DNA of 64,000 bases from Catellatospora sp. KI3 (GTDB taxonomy: Bacteria > Actinomycetota > Actinomycetes > Mycobacteriales > Micromonosporaceae): contig NZ_JASAMB010000014.1 in NCBI RefSeq assembly GCF_029948125.1, positions 142,528-206,527 on the forward strand, written 5' to 3'. The notes under the pieces were generated by a model. It saw nothing but the letters and a program-made list of their open reading frames with translations. It had not been told where the DNA came from and did not search any database. A program made the position numbers and the translations under genes. Below, in pieces: positions 1 through 10,100 of this stretch (positions are counted from its first letter, which is position 1; every line of letters starts with the position of its first letter).

Positions 1-2595
1 GGCCAGCCGGACCGCGCGCCCCTCGATCGAGGTGACACCGTCGATGACCTCGTTGAGCAGCGAGAGCATCGGCTCCTTGGCCTGCTTGGACAGGCGGGAC
101 GCCTCGGCGGTGCTGGACCGGGTGCGCCGCTGCCAGCGCAGGTAGATCAGCGCCACGATCGGGGCGAACACCAGGGTGAGCGGGCTGGTGATGGCCAGCG
201 CGATCCACGGGATGAGCAGGCCGACCGCGATGGCCAGCGTGTCGAGGCTGTAGCCGGGCAGCTCCAGGTCGATGGTCTCCATGTCGGCGGAGAACCGGCT
301 GAGGACGCGTCCGGACGGGTTGCGGTCGAAGAACGACAGCGGCGCGCGCAGCACCCGGCGCAGCATCGCCGCGTGCAGGTGCATGCCCGCCTTGACCCCG
401 CGCGAGAACCCGAAGCTGAACAGGGTGCGGTCCAGCGCCAGGCCGACCAGGGCGATGGCGGCGAAGCCGCAGGCGTAGAACAGGGTGTCCTGGCCGGGGT
501 GGGCGGTCCACTCGCCGAGCCAGAACGAGGAGCCGCCGAGCATCGCCTGGCCCAGCAGCGCCAGGCCGATCAGCACGACGACCAGGAAGCCCGGGGTGAG
601 CACGCGCAGGTACTGCCGGTAGGTCTGGGTGATGACCTTGCCGCTGCGTACCGCGTCCTCGTCGAACTCCTCGACGTCGGCCTCGTCGGCTTCGGCGGAG
701 GCGGCCTGCTCGGCCGGGGGCTCCGTCGCGGCGATCGCGGGCAGCAGGTCGGGCATGCTCGCCGCGATCTGCTCGAAGGTGCCGACCGCGAGGACCCGGC
801 CGCCGTCGAGGACGACGACCCGGTCGGCCCGGCGGGCGAAGTCGAGCCGGTGCGTGGCCACCACGCGGGTACGCCCCGCGAGCAGCTTCGCGAACAGGTT
901 GTCCATGATCGAGGCGGCCACGGCGTCGTCGACGGCGCTGGTCGGGTCGTCGACGAGGTAGACGTCGGCGTCCTCGTAGGCCGCGCGGGCCAGCGCGATG
1001 CGCTGCCGCTGGCCGCCCGACAGGTTGGTGCCACGCTCGCCGATGACCGTGTCGTCGCGGGCCGGCATGGCGGCCAGGTCCGCCTCCAGCGCCGTGGCGC
1101 GCACGACGGCCGCGTAGCGCTGCGGGTCGTCCGGGGAGTAGCAGCGGATGTTCTCCGCGACCGTGCCCTGCATGATCCAGGCGCGCTGCGGCAGGTAGAC
1201 CGAGGTGCCCCCGACCCGCGCGGCGCCCGAGGCGGTCCGCATCATCCCGGCCATCGCGCCGAGCAGCGCCGACTTGCCGCTGCCGACCCGGCCGAGCACG
1301 CACACCAGTTCCCCCGGCGCGATGTCGAGGTCGATGTCGTGCAGCGCCGGGGCCGGGTCGCCGTCCTTGGACGGCCACGCGAACGAGCCGCCGGTGATCG
1401 TGACGGTGCCGCTGGGGGCCGAGCCGGACGCGGCCTGCTCGGTCGACTCGGGCGCGTCCAGGAAGGCGGTCATCTTGCGGTACGCGACCCGCCACTCGTT
1501 GCGCATGTCCAGGTAGCGCACGAGTTCGGGCAGCTGGGAGCGCATGACGGTGAGCACCGCGATGGCGGAGAACACGTCGGAGGCGTGCAGTTCGTTGCCG
1601 AAGGCGGCGTACGTCACCAGCGTGGTCGTGATCATCAGCACCGGTGCGGCGGCGTTGACCAGGTAGAGCGTCGCCAGTCGCCGCTGGCGGCGGACCAGCA
1701 GCCGGTTGAGCGTGTCGCGCTCGCGGGTGACCGACTGCTCGGCGTACGACTCCCAGCCGTGCGACCGCAGCGTGCGCATCGCCCCGACGAACTCGCTGAC
1801 CAGGCCGATGCGGGCACCGTTGGCGTCGCGGATCTGGGGCACCAGCGCGTAGACCCGCTCGTTGGCCACATGCGACAGGGCCAGCCCGGCGACGAGCACC
1901 GCGATGCCGACCAGACCGGCCCAGCCCATCAGCACCAGCAGGATGGCGCACGAGCCCACGATGCCCAGCGGCACCGCCCAGGACATGTGCACGAACGCCG
2001 ACAGGCCGACCTTGCGCGCGTCGGAGGAGGCGTGCGTGATCACCTCGCCGGTGGGGTGGGCCAGGCGGGCGCCGCGGTCCATCCGCAGGTACTTGCGCAG
2101 CACCTGGCCGCGCAGCAGCGCGTTGATCGAGTGCGCGGTCTTCCACACCTCCGACCACTGGTGCTTGTGCGAGATGGACTCGACCAGGTGGAACAGGCCC
2201 AGCCCGGCCGCGATGGCCAGGCCGGTCCACAGCGCGCCCTGCCGGGTCTGCTCGAACCACTGGATGAGCTCGCGCACCACCAGCGGGCCGACGGTCGAGA
2301 TGAGCTGGTACGCCAGGAAGATCAGCGCGGCCAGCCAGAAGCGGCGACGGTACGTGTCGTACAGAGCCCGGCGCAGCCCGTCCTTGCCGGTACGCCGCGC
2401 GGCGTAGGCCTGCTCGAACACGGGCGTGGCCCGGTCGAGGTCGTCGTACGGCTGCGGTTCGAGGCTGTCGGACAGTTCCAGGGGCCGCTGCGCTCCGATC
2501 TTGACGAGAACGGAGGGCCACTGGATGAACACGCGCGAGAAGAACCCGGCGTTCTCTTCGGCGCTGGCGCGGCTGCGCAGGTCTGTATCGGACAC
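1..2595 (-). CDS. MRP/ABCC-type ABC exporter, 3' end outside window
   Basis: Partial gene; 865 codons lie in the window and the C-terminus runs off the left edge. Starting at GTG 2595 it reads VSDTDLRSRASAEE, then a first transmembrane domain (about residues 90-370), then a nucleotide-binding domain with Walker A GRVGSGKSAL (near 1270-1295) and signature LSGGQRQR followed by VDDPTSAVD (near 940-1030). An acidic linker leads into a second transmembrane domain that is still running at position 1. This TMD-NBD-TMD order in one chain is the ABCC/MRP layout, so a second NBD should lie beyond the window. It is the last visible gene of the minus-strand operon after the NRPS, oxygenase and DUF6817 genes, with a 10-nt gap, which suggests export of the cluster product or self-protection. 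The substrate cannot be read from sequence. Confidence 0.9.
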   Translation of the reverse strand, partial: MSDTDLRSRASAEENAGFFSRVFIQWPSVLVKIGAQRPLELSDSLEPQPYDDLDRATPVFEQAYAARRTGKDGLRRALYDTYRRRFWLAALIFLAYQLISTVGPLVVRELIQWFEQTRQGALWTGLAIAAGLGLFHLVESISHKHQWSEVWKTAHSINALLRGQVLRKYLRMDRGARLAHPTGEVITHASSDARKVGLSAFVHMSWAVPLGIVGSCAILLVLMGWAGLVGIAVLVAGLALSHVANERVYALVPQIRDANGARIGLVSEFVGAMRTLRSHGWESYAEQSVTRERDTLNRLLVRRQRRLATLYLVNAAAPVLMITTTLVTYAAFGNELHASDVFSAIAVLTVMRSQLPELVRYLDMRNEWRVAYRKMTAFLDAPESTEQAASGSAPSGTVTITGGSFAWPSKDGDPAPALHDIDLDIAPGELVCVLGRVGSGKSALLGAMAGMMRTASGAARVGGTSVYLPQRAWIMQGTVAENIRCYSPDDPQRYAAVVRATALEADLAAMPARDDTVIGERGTNLSGGQRQRIALARAAYEDADVYLVDDPTSAVDDAVAASIMDNLFAKLLAGRTRVVATHRLDFARRADRVVVLDGGRVLAVGTFEQIAASMPDLLPAIAATEPPAEQAASAEADEADVEEFDEDAVRSGKVITQTYRQYLRVLTPGFLVVVLIGLALLGQAMLGGSSFWLGEWTAHPGQDTLFYACGFAAIALVGLALDRTLFSFGFSRGVKAGMHLHAAMLRRVLRAPLSFFDRNPSGRVLSRFSADMETIDLELPGYSLDTLAIAVGLLIPWIALAITSPLTLVFAPIVALIYLRWQRRTRSSTAEASRLSKQAKEPMLSLLNEVIDGVTSIEGRAVRLA

Positions 2596-2605
2596 GTCGT
2601 CTCTT

Positions 2606-3169
2606 TCAGGCGGTGGTCGGGGTGGCGCTGAGCGGGGCGAAGCCGTACGCCTGCTCCAGTGCGGTACGGGCATTGTCGGGCAGGTACGGCCGCATGGCGT
2701 CGAATTCACGCGCGCGGCTGAACCGGCTCGACTCCGGGAACCGGGGACGCTGCTCCAGCCAGTTCGCGACGGTCATCGCGGCCAGGTCCCGGTACTGCTC
2801 CCGGGTCACCCCGACGCTCTCACCGGTGCGGGTCTCCAGCAGGAACGGCGCCCCGTCGAAGGCGGCGTCGAACAGGCTGACCCGCTTGACGACCCCGAAC
2901 AGGTGCGCCAGCGTCTCGGCCTCCGCTCCGATCAGCTCCCGCACCACCGGGCGCAGTTCGGCCGGGACGGCACCGGTCGGGAAGATCTCGGTGCCGTACG
3001 CGGAGTGGAACAGCCCCGCGTCGCACAGCTGCGGACGCGAGCCCCAGGACAGCAGCAGGTCGTGCACGCCCTGCAGGTGGGCCAGCAGGTCGCCGTCGGA
3101 GTGCGCGAGCGCGCCGGCGCCCTGCCGGCTCAGGAAGCCGATCTTCTCGGCGTGGGTGGCGGTGGTCAC
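2606..3169 (-). CDS. DUF6817 family protein (187 aa)
   Basis: GTG start at 3169 gives MTTATHAEKIGFLSRQGAG. The motifs HLQGVHDLLLSWG and LCDAGLFHSAYGTE are typical of the DUF6817 family as I know it, a small His-rich, HD-like helical fold of unknown activity that recurs beside peptide biosynthesis genes. The reading frame is open much further upstream, but residues before this GTG look like a shadow of the oxygenase gene, so the internal start is chosen. It lies 8 nt after the oxygenase stop and 10 nt before the exporter, so it is part of the NRPS operon. Possible roles are hydrolysis or tailoring of the peptide; no function is proven. Confidence 0.75.
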   Translation of the reverse strand: MTTATHAEKIGFLSRQGAGALAHSDGDLLAHLQGVHDLLLSWGSRPQLCDAGLFHSAYGTEIFPTGAVPAELRPVVRELIGAEAETLAHLFGVVKRVSLFDAAFDGAPFLLETRTGESVGVTREQYRDLAAMTVANWLEQRPRFPESSRFSRAREFDAMRPYLPDNARTALEQAYGFAPLSATPTTA

Positions 3170-3177
3170 GGCCGTCC

Positions 3178-4149
3178 TCAGGCGCTCGGCAGGCTGCTGT
3201 ACGAGCCGGTCATCGCCACCAGGACCTTGCGCGGGCCCTCGAAGCTCTTGCGCCCGTGCGACATCAGCATGTTGTCGACCATGAGCAGGTCCCCCTCCTG
3301 CCACGGCGAGGCCAGCGTCTCGGCGTCGTAGGCGGCGCGGATCGCGGCCAGGTCGTCGTCGGTGATCGGGCTGCCGTCGCCGAGGTAGGCGTTGCGCGGC
3401 AGGTCCTCCTCTTTCATGATCTCCAGCAGGGCGAGGCGGGTCGCCTCGTTGATGCTCGAGACGTGGAACAGGTGGGCCTGGTTCATCCACACCTTCTGGC
3501 CCGTCTGCGGGTGCACCGACACGGCCTGGCAGGTCTCGGTGGTGCGCAGCGAGTTGCCGTCCAGCCACTCGACCACGATGCCGCGCTCGGCGCAGAAGCG
3601 CTCCACGCCCTCGCGGTCCAGGCCGGGGAACGTCTCCTCCCAGGACACGCCGAGGCCGGCCCGGTAGTTGCGCACGTAGCGCACGCCGTGCTGCTCGAAC
3701 CGGTCCCGCACGTGGGCCGGGATGCGCTCGTAGACGGCGTTGCTGTCGGCCAGCGGGGTCTCGCCGCCGCGCTGGGCCGGGATCGCGGAGTAGAAGTAGA
3801 TCTTCGTCGGCCAGGTGCTGGTGTAGGCCATCTCGTTGTGCTGCGAGATGACCTCGGTGGCCGGGTACTCCGTCGAGGTGTAGACGTCGCCGACCTTGCT
3901 GCGCGGGGTCGACCGGTAGGTGTACTCGGCCATCTCCTGCCCGAACACCCGGACGAACTGCGAGAAGACCGTGGCGTCGGGCACGTCGAAGCCGCGCAGC
4001 AGGCAGGCGCCCGCGGTGAGCAGCCGGGCGTCGAGCAGGTCGGCGTTGGCGGCGGCCCAGGCCACCGGGTCCAGGCCCGGCTCGGTCGCCTCGAACAGCG
4101 CCACGCGCTCCCAGTCGGGGTAGAGGAACGATTCCTTCACGTTGTCCAT
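3178..4149 (-). CDS. SyrP-like Fe(II)/2-oxoglutarate oxygenase (TauD/TfdA family)
   Basis: The 323-residue protein starts at ATG 4149 (MDNVKESFLYPDWERV). It shows the TauD fold: LRGF near residue 60, the metal motif His104-Asn-Glu106 (HNEM) and distal His298 in MSHGRKSFEGPRKV, whose Arg should bind 2-oxoglutarate. The stretch HNEMAYTSTWP with GGETPLADS is typical of the SyrP/clavaminate synthase-like branch, whose SyrP member hydroxylates a carrier-bound Asp at C-beta. The gene sits 23 nt after an NRPS whose first adenylation domain reads as Asn-specific, so beta-hydroxylation of Asn, free or PCP-bound, is the leading inference. An alternative is a CarC- or clavaminate synthase-like role on a lactam intermediate. 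Confidence 0.88.
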   Translation of the reverse strand: MDNVKESFLYPDWERVALFEATEPGLDPVAWAAANADLLDARLLTAGACLLRGFDVPDATVFSQFVRVFGQEMAEYTYRSTPRSKVGDVYTSTEYPATEVISQHNEMAYTSTWPTKIYFYSAIPAQRGGETPLADSNAVYERIPAHVRDRFEQHGVRYVRNYRAGLGVSWEETFPGLDREGVERFCAERGIVVEWLDGNSLRTTETCQAVSVHPQTGQKVWMNQAHLFHVSSINEATRLALLEIMKEEDLPRNAYLGDGSPITDDDLAAIRAAYDAETLASPWQEGDLLMVDNMLMSHGRKSFEGPRKVLVAMTGSYSSLPSA

Positions 4150-4172
4150 GTCTGTCGTCCTTTCCGTACGGA

Positions 4173-7100
4173 TCAGCGGTCGGTGGGGTCGGCGGCGGCC
4201 ACGAACGAGCGCAGCGCCCCGACCACGAGGTCGGCGAGCCGCTCGATGCCGGCCCGGTCGTTGAGGTTGCGGCTGAACCGGAAGCCCAAATCCAGCCGGC
4301 CGTCGAGGATGCGGCCGTTGACCATCAGCCGGTGCATGCGCTGCAGCTTCGGCATCGGCCACAGGTCGTCGATACGCGGCCCGAACAGCGGCGAGTCCTC
4401 CTCGACGTGCTCGACCTCGCCCCAGTTGTTGAGCAGGATCGGCGGCTTGCCCAGCGGCGCGATCGCCTGCGCCGCCTGCGGGTGCGCGCCGAGGTAGCGC
4501 AGCAGTCCGAAGCCCAGCCCGGCGCGCGGCACGGCCCGCACCTGCTCGGCCACCGACTCCAGCAGCGCCCGCGGCCCGGCCTGCTGCGGCAGGTGCAGCA
4601 GCCGCGGCGAGGTCATCGAGAACCGGCCGATGGCCCGGGACAGGTCCAGGTCGTCGCCGCCCAGTTCCCGGCCGCGCCGCACCAGGTCGATGAGGACCGA
4701 GCGGTCGCCCGTCCAGTCGGCGTACCCCTGCAGCACCGCGGCGGCCAGCGCGTCGTTCACGGTGATCCCGTAGTCGCGCGGGATGCTGCGGCGCAGGCTG
4801 GTCGTCTCCTCGGCGGTGAGGCCGACGAAGAGCATCTCCTCCGACGTCATGCAGTCGTCGCCGCCGACGTGGTCCAGCGGCCAGGCCGGCACCGGCCGCC
4901 TGGCCAGCTCCGTCCAGTAGGCGATGTCCGGGGCGAGTGCCGAGGAACGGGCCAGCCGGTCCAGGTTGCGGGCCCAGGCCATGAACGTCGACGTCAGCGG
5001 GGGCAGGTCCGGCCGGCGGCCGGCGGCCAGGGCGACGTACGCGGTCTGCAGGTCGTCGACCAGGACGTCCCAGGAGCTGTTGTCCATCAGCTGGTGGTGG
5101 ACGATGGCCACGACCATGTCCGGCCGCGCCGGGCCGAACTTCACCAGCGCGAAGTGCAGCAGCGGCCCCTGGTTGAAGTCGAGCTTGCGGTGCAGCTGGT
5201 GGTCCAGGCGCAGGAACGCGGCCTCCTGGTCGTCCGGGTCCAGCGCGGACAGGTCGACGCTGGTGAACGGGGTGCGCTCCAGCGACTCGCGGACCCGCAC
5301 CCGGTACCCGCCGCCCTCGTACGGGAAGCAGATGCGCAGCGAGTCGTGGTGTTCGACGACCGCCCGCACCGCCAGCTCCATGGTCTTCGGGTCGGCGGGC
5401 TCGCGCGTCTCGAACATAAAGATGTGCGTGTACAGATGCTTGTCGGCGAAGTCGCGCTCCAGGAAGGCCAGGTGCGACGGCACGAACGGCACCACGTCGG
5501 GGTCGGCCTGGGGCGCCGCCGGGCCGGTGGCCGCCTCGGCCGGGACCGCGACGGCGGCCAGTTCGGCGATGGTCGGGTTGGCCAGGAACTGCGCCGGGGT
5601 GATGGTGATACCGGCCTTGCGGGCCCGGTCCACCACCCGGATCACGTGCAGCGAGTCACCACCCAGCGCGAAGAAGTTGTCCCCCGTACCCACCTTCGCC
5701 AGCCGCAGCACCTCCTGCCAGATGACCACCAGCGCGTCCTCGACGCGGCCGCGGTCGGTGGATTCGCCACCTTCGGTGACGGCCACCGCGGCCAGTTCGG
5801 CGATCGTCGGGTTGGCCAGGAACTGCGCCGGAGTGATGGTGATACCGGCCTTGCGGGCCCGGTCCACCACCCGGATCACATGCAGCGAGTCACCACCCAG
5901 CGCGAAGAAGTCGTCCCCCGTACCCACCTTCGCCAGCCGCAGCACCTCCTGCCAGATGACCACCAGCGCGTCCTCGACGCGGCCGCGCGGGGCCGGCGCC
6001 GCGCCCGGCGCGGTGTCCGATCCGGCCGTCGCCAGCGCGGTCCGGTCGACCTTGCCGTTGGGCAGGCGCGGGACCGCGCCGACCGGCACCAGCGTGGGCA
6101 CCATGTAGTCGGGCAGCTTCTCGCGCAGCGCGGCCCGCACCTGGTCGGTGGTCGTCCCGGCCCGCAGGACGGTGTACGCGACCAGGCGGCGCTCGTCGGC
6201 GGCCTCCTCGACGCAGACCACGGCGCACTCGCCGACCCCGGCCACGGCGGACAGGACCGCGGTGACCTCCTCCGGCTCCACCCGGTGGCCACGGATCTTC
6301 ACCTGGTCGCCGAGGCGGCCAAGGAACTCCACCGTGCCGTCGGGCAGCAGCCGGCCCCGGTCCCCGGTGCGGTAGAGGCGGCCGCCGGACCCGGACGGGT
6401 CGTCGATGAAGCGCCGCGCGGTGAGGTCGGGGTCGCCGAGGTAGCCCTGGGCCAGGCCCGCGCCGCCGATCACGATCTCGCCCGGGTGGCCCGGCGGCAC
6501 CTGGCGCGACTGCTCGTCGAGCAGGTACACGGCGGTGCCGGGGATGGGACGGCCCAGCGGGACGACCGCGCCGCGCCCGACCCGCTGAGCGGGCACGTCG
6601 ACGGTGGTCACGATGCCGGTGGTCTCGGTCTGGCCGTACATGTTGACCAGGCGCGGGATCGGGCCGGAGGCGGCGCGGACCGCCTCGGGCAGGTCGTAGC
6701 GCAGCGGCTCGCTGGCGGTGAGGATGAGCTCGGGGCGCCACCGGTCGCTGCGGGCCAGCGCCGGTTCGACCACGCGCAGGTACGACGGCACCAGGTCGAG
6801 CACCTGCACCCCGTGCCGGGCGGCGTACGCCAGCAGCGCGTCCGGCGCGCTGAGCTGGTCGCGGGTGGCGATGACCACCGTGCCGCCCAGCGACAGCGGC
6901 ACCATGAGCTGGCGCACCGACGACGAGAACGCGAACGAGGCGGTGTGCAGGAAGACCGGCGCCTCGGGCAGGTCCAGCGCGGCCGGCAGCGCGTCGAGGT
7001 ACGCCGCCAGGCTGCCGTGGGTGACCACGACGCCCTTGGGTAGCCCCTGGGTGCCGGAGGTGAACACCACGTACGCGGGGTCGTCCGGGGACAGGTCCGG

Positions 7101-10100
7101 TCGCGGGCCCGGCGCGTCGGTCGGCGCGGGCAGGGCGTCGACCAGCACCAGCAGCCCGGTCGGGCCGGTCGGCGCGGTCGCGGCCAGGCTCCGGCCGGTG
7201 AGCACCAGCGCGGGCTGCGCGTCCTTCATGATCGCGGCGATGCGGTCGGCGGGGTACGCCGGGTCCAGCGGCACGTAGGCGCCCCCGGCCTCCAGCACCG
7301 CCAGCACCGCCACGACCAGGTCCACCCCGCGGTCCAGGTGGATCGCGACCAGCGAGCCCGGGCCGACTCCGTGCGCGGCGAGCAGGCGGGCCACGGCGCT
7401 GGAGCGGCGCAGCAGCTCGCCGTAGCTGACCGTGGTCGCGCCGCAGGTGACGGCGGCGGCCTCCGGCTGCCGCCGCGCCTGCTCGGCGAAGCGCTGCGGG
7501 AACGTCCGCGCGCCGCCGGGCAGCTCGCCGGTGCGGTCGAGCCCGGCCAGCCGCTCGCGCTCACCGGGCAGCAGCACGTCCAGCTCGAAGACGGGCTGGG
7601 CGGGGTCGGCCACCAGGCGCCGCATCAGCTCTTCCAGCCGCGCCATCAGCTGCGCCACCGTGGCCGCGTCGAACAGGTCGGTGCTGAACTCAGCGTGGCC
7701 GGCCAGGCCGTCGTCGGTCTCCCACAGGTCGACGAGCAGGTCGAAGCGGGCGGTGCGCTGCTCGCTCTCCAGGATCGACACGGCCAGCCCGCCACCGGGG
7801 TCGGCGGTCGCGGCGGGCGCGTTCTGCAGCGCGAACCGGACCTGGAACAGCGGTGAGTGGCTGAGGCTGCGGGTCGGGGCGACGGCGTCGACGACCATCT
7901 CGAACGGCACGTCCTGGTGGGCGTACGCCCCGTGGGTGGTCTCGCGCACCCGCCGCAGCACCTCGGTGAAGGTGGGGTCGCCGGAGAGGTCGACCCGCAG
8001 GGCCAGGGTGTTGGCGAAGAACCCGACCAGGTTCTCCAGCTCGGTCAGGGTCCGGTTGGCGATCGGGGTGCCGACCGTGATGTCACGCTGCCCGCTGGTC
8101 CGGGCCATCAGCACGTCGAACCCGGCCAGCAGCACCATGAACAGCGACACGTTCTCGCGCCGGGCGAGCGCCGAGATCGCCTCGGACAGCTCCCGCGACC
8201 AGCGGATGTCGTGGCCCGCGCCGCGGAAGCTCTGCACCGCCGGGCGGGGCCGGTCGGTCGGCAGCTCCAGCGTCGGCACGCCGGCGAGCTGGGCCTTCCA
8301 GTAGCCGAGCTGCGTGTCCAGCTCGGCGTCCAGCCACTTGCGCTGCCAGACGGTGTAGTCGAGGTAGGTGTAGGGCAGCGGGGCCAGCGGGTCCGGCTCG
8401 CCCTTGGCGAACGCGGTGTAGAGCGTCACCAGCTCGTCCATGACGATCGACAGTGACCAGCCGTCGGAGACGCTGTGGTGCAGCGTCAGCAGGAACGCGT
8501 GCGCGTCGGCGGCGACGCGGACCAGGGTGCCGCGCACCAGCGGCCCGGCGGCCAGGTCGAACGGCGTACGCGCCTCGGTGTTCACCAGCTCGTCGAGCAG
8601 CTGCTCCGCGTCGGCGACGTACTCCAGGTCGATCACCCGGTAGGGCACCGGCTCCGCCGGGGCGATCTGCTGCACCGGCTCGCCGTCCGGTGCCGGGAAG
8701 CTGGTGCGCAGACCCTCGTGGCGGGCCCACAGTGCGGCGAACGCCCGCGCGAACGCGCCGCGGTGGAACTCGCCGTCGAACCGCATCGCGATCGGCACGT
8801 TGTAGAAGGTGCTGTCCTCGGCGAGGCGGCTGAGGAAGTAGAGCCGTCCCTGCGCGTACGACAGCGGCACCGGGGCGGTGCGGGGCACCGGTACCAGCCC
8901 CGGTCGGGGGGCCCTGCCGCCCAGGGCCTCGATCCGCGCGGCCAGGTCGCCCAGCGAGGTGGCCTCCAGGAACACCGGCAGCGGCAGGTCCATGTCCAGC
9001 GCCTTGCGCAGCCGGGCCATGGCCTGCACGGCCAGCAGCGAGTGCCCGCCCAGGGCGATGAAGTTGCTGTCCCGGCCGACCGAGGCGACGCCCAGGACCT
9101 CGCACCAGATGGCGGCGATGACCTGCTCCAGCGGGCTGAGCTGGGTGTCGGCGGCGGCGGGGGCCGGGTCGGCGGGCTCCGGGCGGGGCAGCGCGGCGCG
9201 GTCGACCTTGCCGCTGGCGGCCAGCGGCAGCTCCGCCAGGATCGCGAACAGGTCCGGCACCATGTACTCGGGCAGGTCCCGGCGCAGCACGTCGCGCAGG
9301 TCGGACTCGGCCGGGGGCGCGTCTGCGTCGGCGGCGGTGACGTACGCGACCAGCTTGGCCTCGCCCGGCAGGTCCTTGCGCAGCAGCACCACGGCTTCCC
9401 GGACGGGCTCCAGGCGGGCCAGCGCCGCCTCGATCTCCTCCAGCTCGACCCGGTAGCCGCGCACCTTGACCTGGGTGTCGGCGCGGCCGAGGCAGTCGAG
9501 TTCCCCGTCGGCGCGCAGACGGACGAGGTCACCGGTGCGGTACATGCGCGCGCCGGGGACGGTCGCGAACGGGTCGGGCAGGAACCGTTCGGCGGTCAGG
9601 CCGGGGCGGTTCCAGTAGCCGCGGGCGACGCCGGCCCCGCCGACGTACAGCTCGCCCACCACGCCCCGCGCGACCGGGACGAGGTTCTCGTCGAGGACGT
9701 ACAGGCTGGTGTTGGCGATGGGGCGGCCGATCGGCACGGTGGCGGACAGGTCGGTGCGGTCGTCCACCTCGTACACGCAGCAGCCGACGACGGTCTCGGT
9801 GGGCCCGTACTCGTTGACGACGCGCAGTCCGGGAGCGCGGGTGCGCCAGGCGGCGACGGTGCCGCCGTGCAGCGACTCGCCGCCCACGACGAGGTAGCCG
9901 TCCGCCTCGATCGCGGTCGGCGGGATCGACTTGTCCAGCGCGTCCAGGTGCCCGGGGGTCAGCTTGACCAGGCCGAAGGCGGTGTCGTGGCCGAGGGTGC
10001 GGGCCAGGGCGTCCAGTTCCTCGCCCTCGGGGACGAGCACCACGGGACGGCCGGCCAGCAGCGGGCAGAACAGGGTGGTGACGGACAGGTCGAACCGCAG

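Noticed and set aside
373..2631. 752-residue open frame on the plus strand over the ABC exporter gene
   Set aside because: Arg/Gly/Ala/Gln-rich with no domain; it is the antisense shadow of a GC-rich gene whose own frame has clear ABC motifs.
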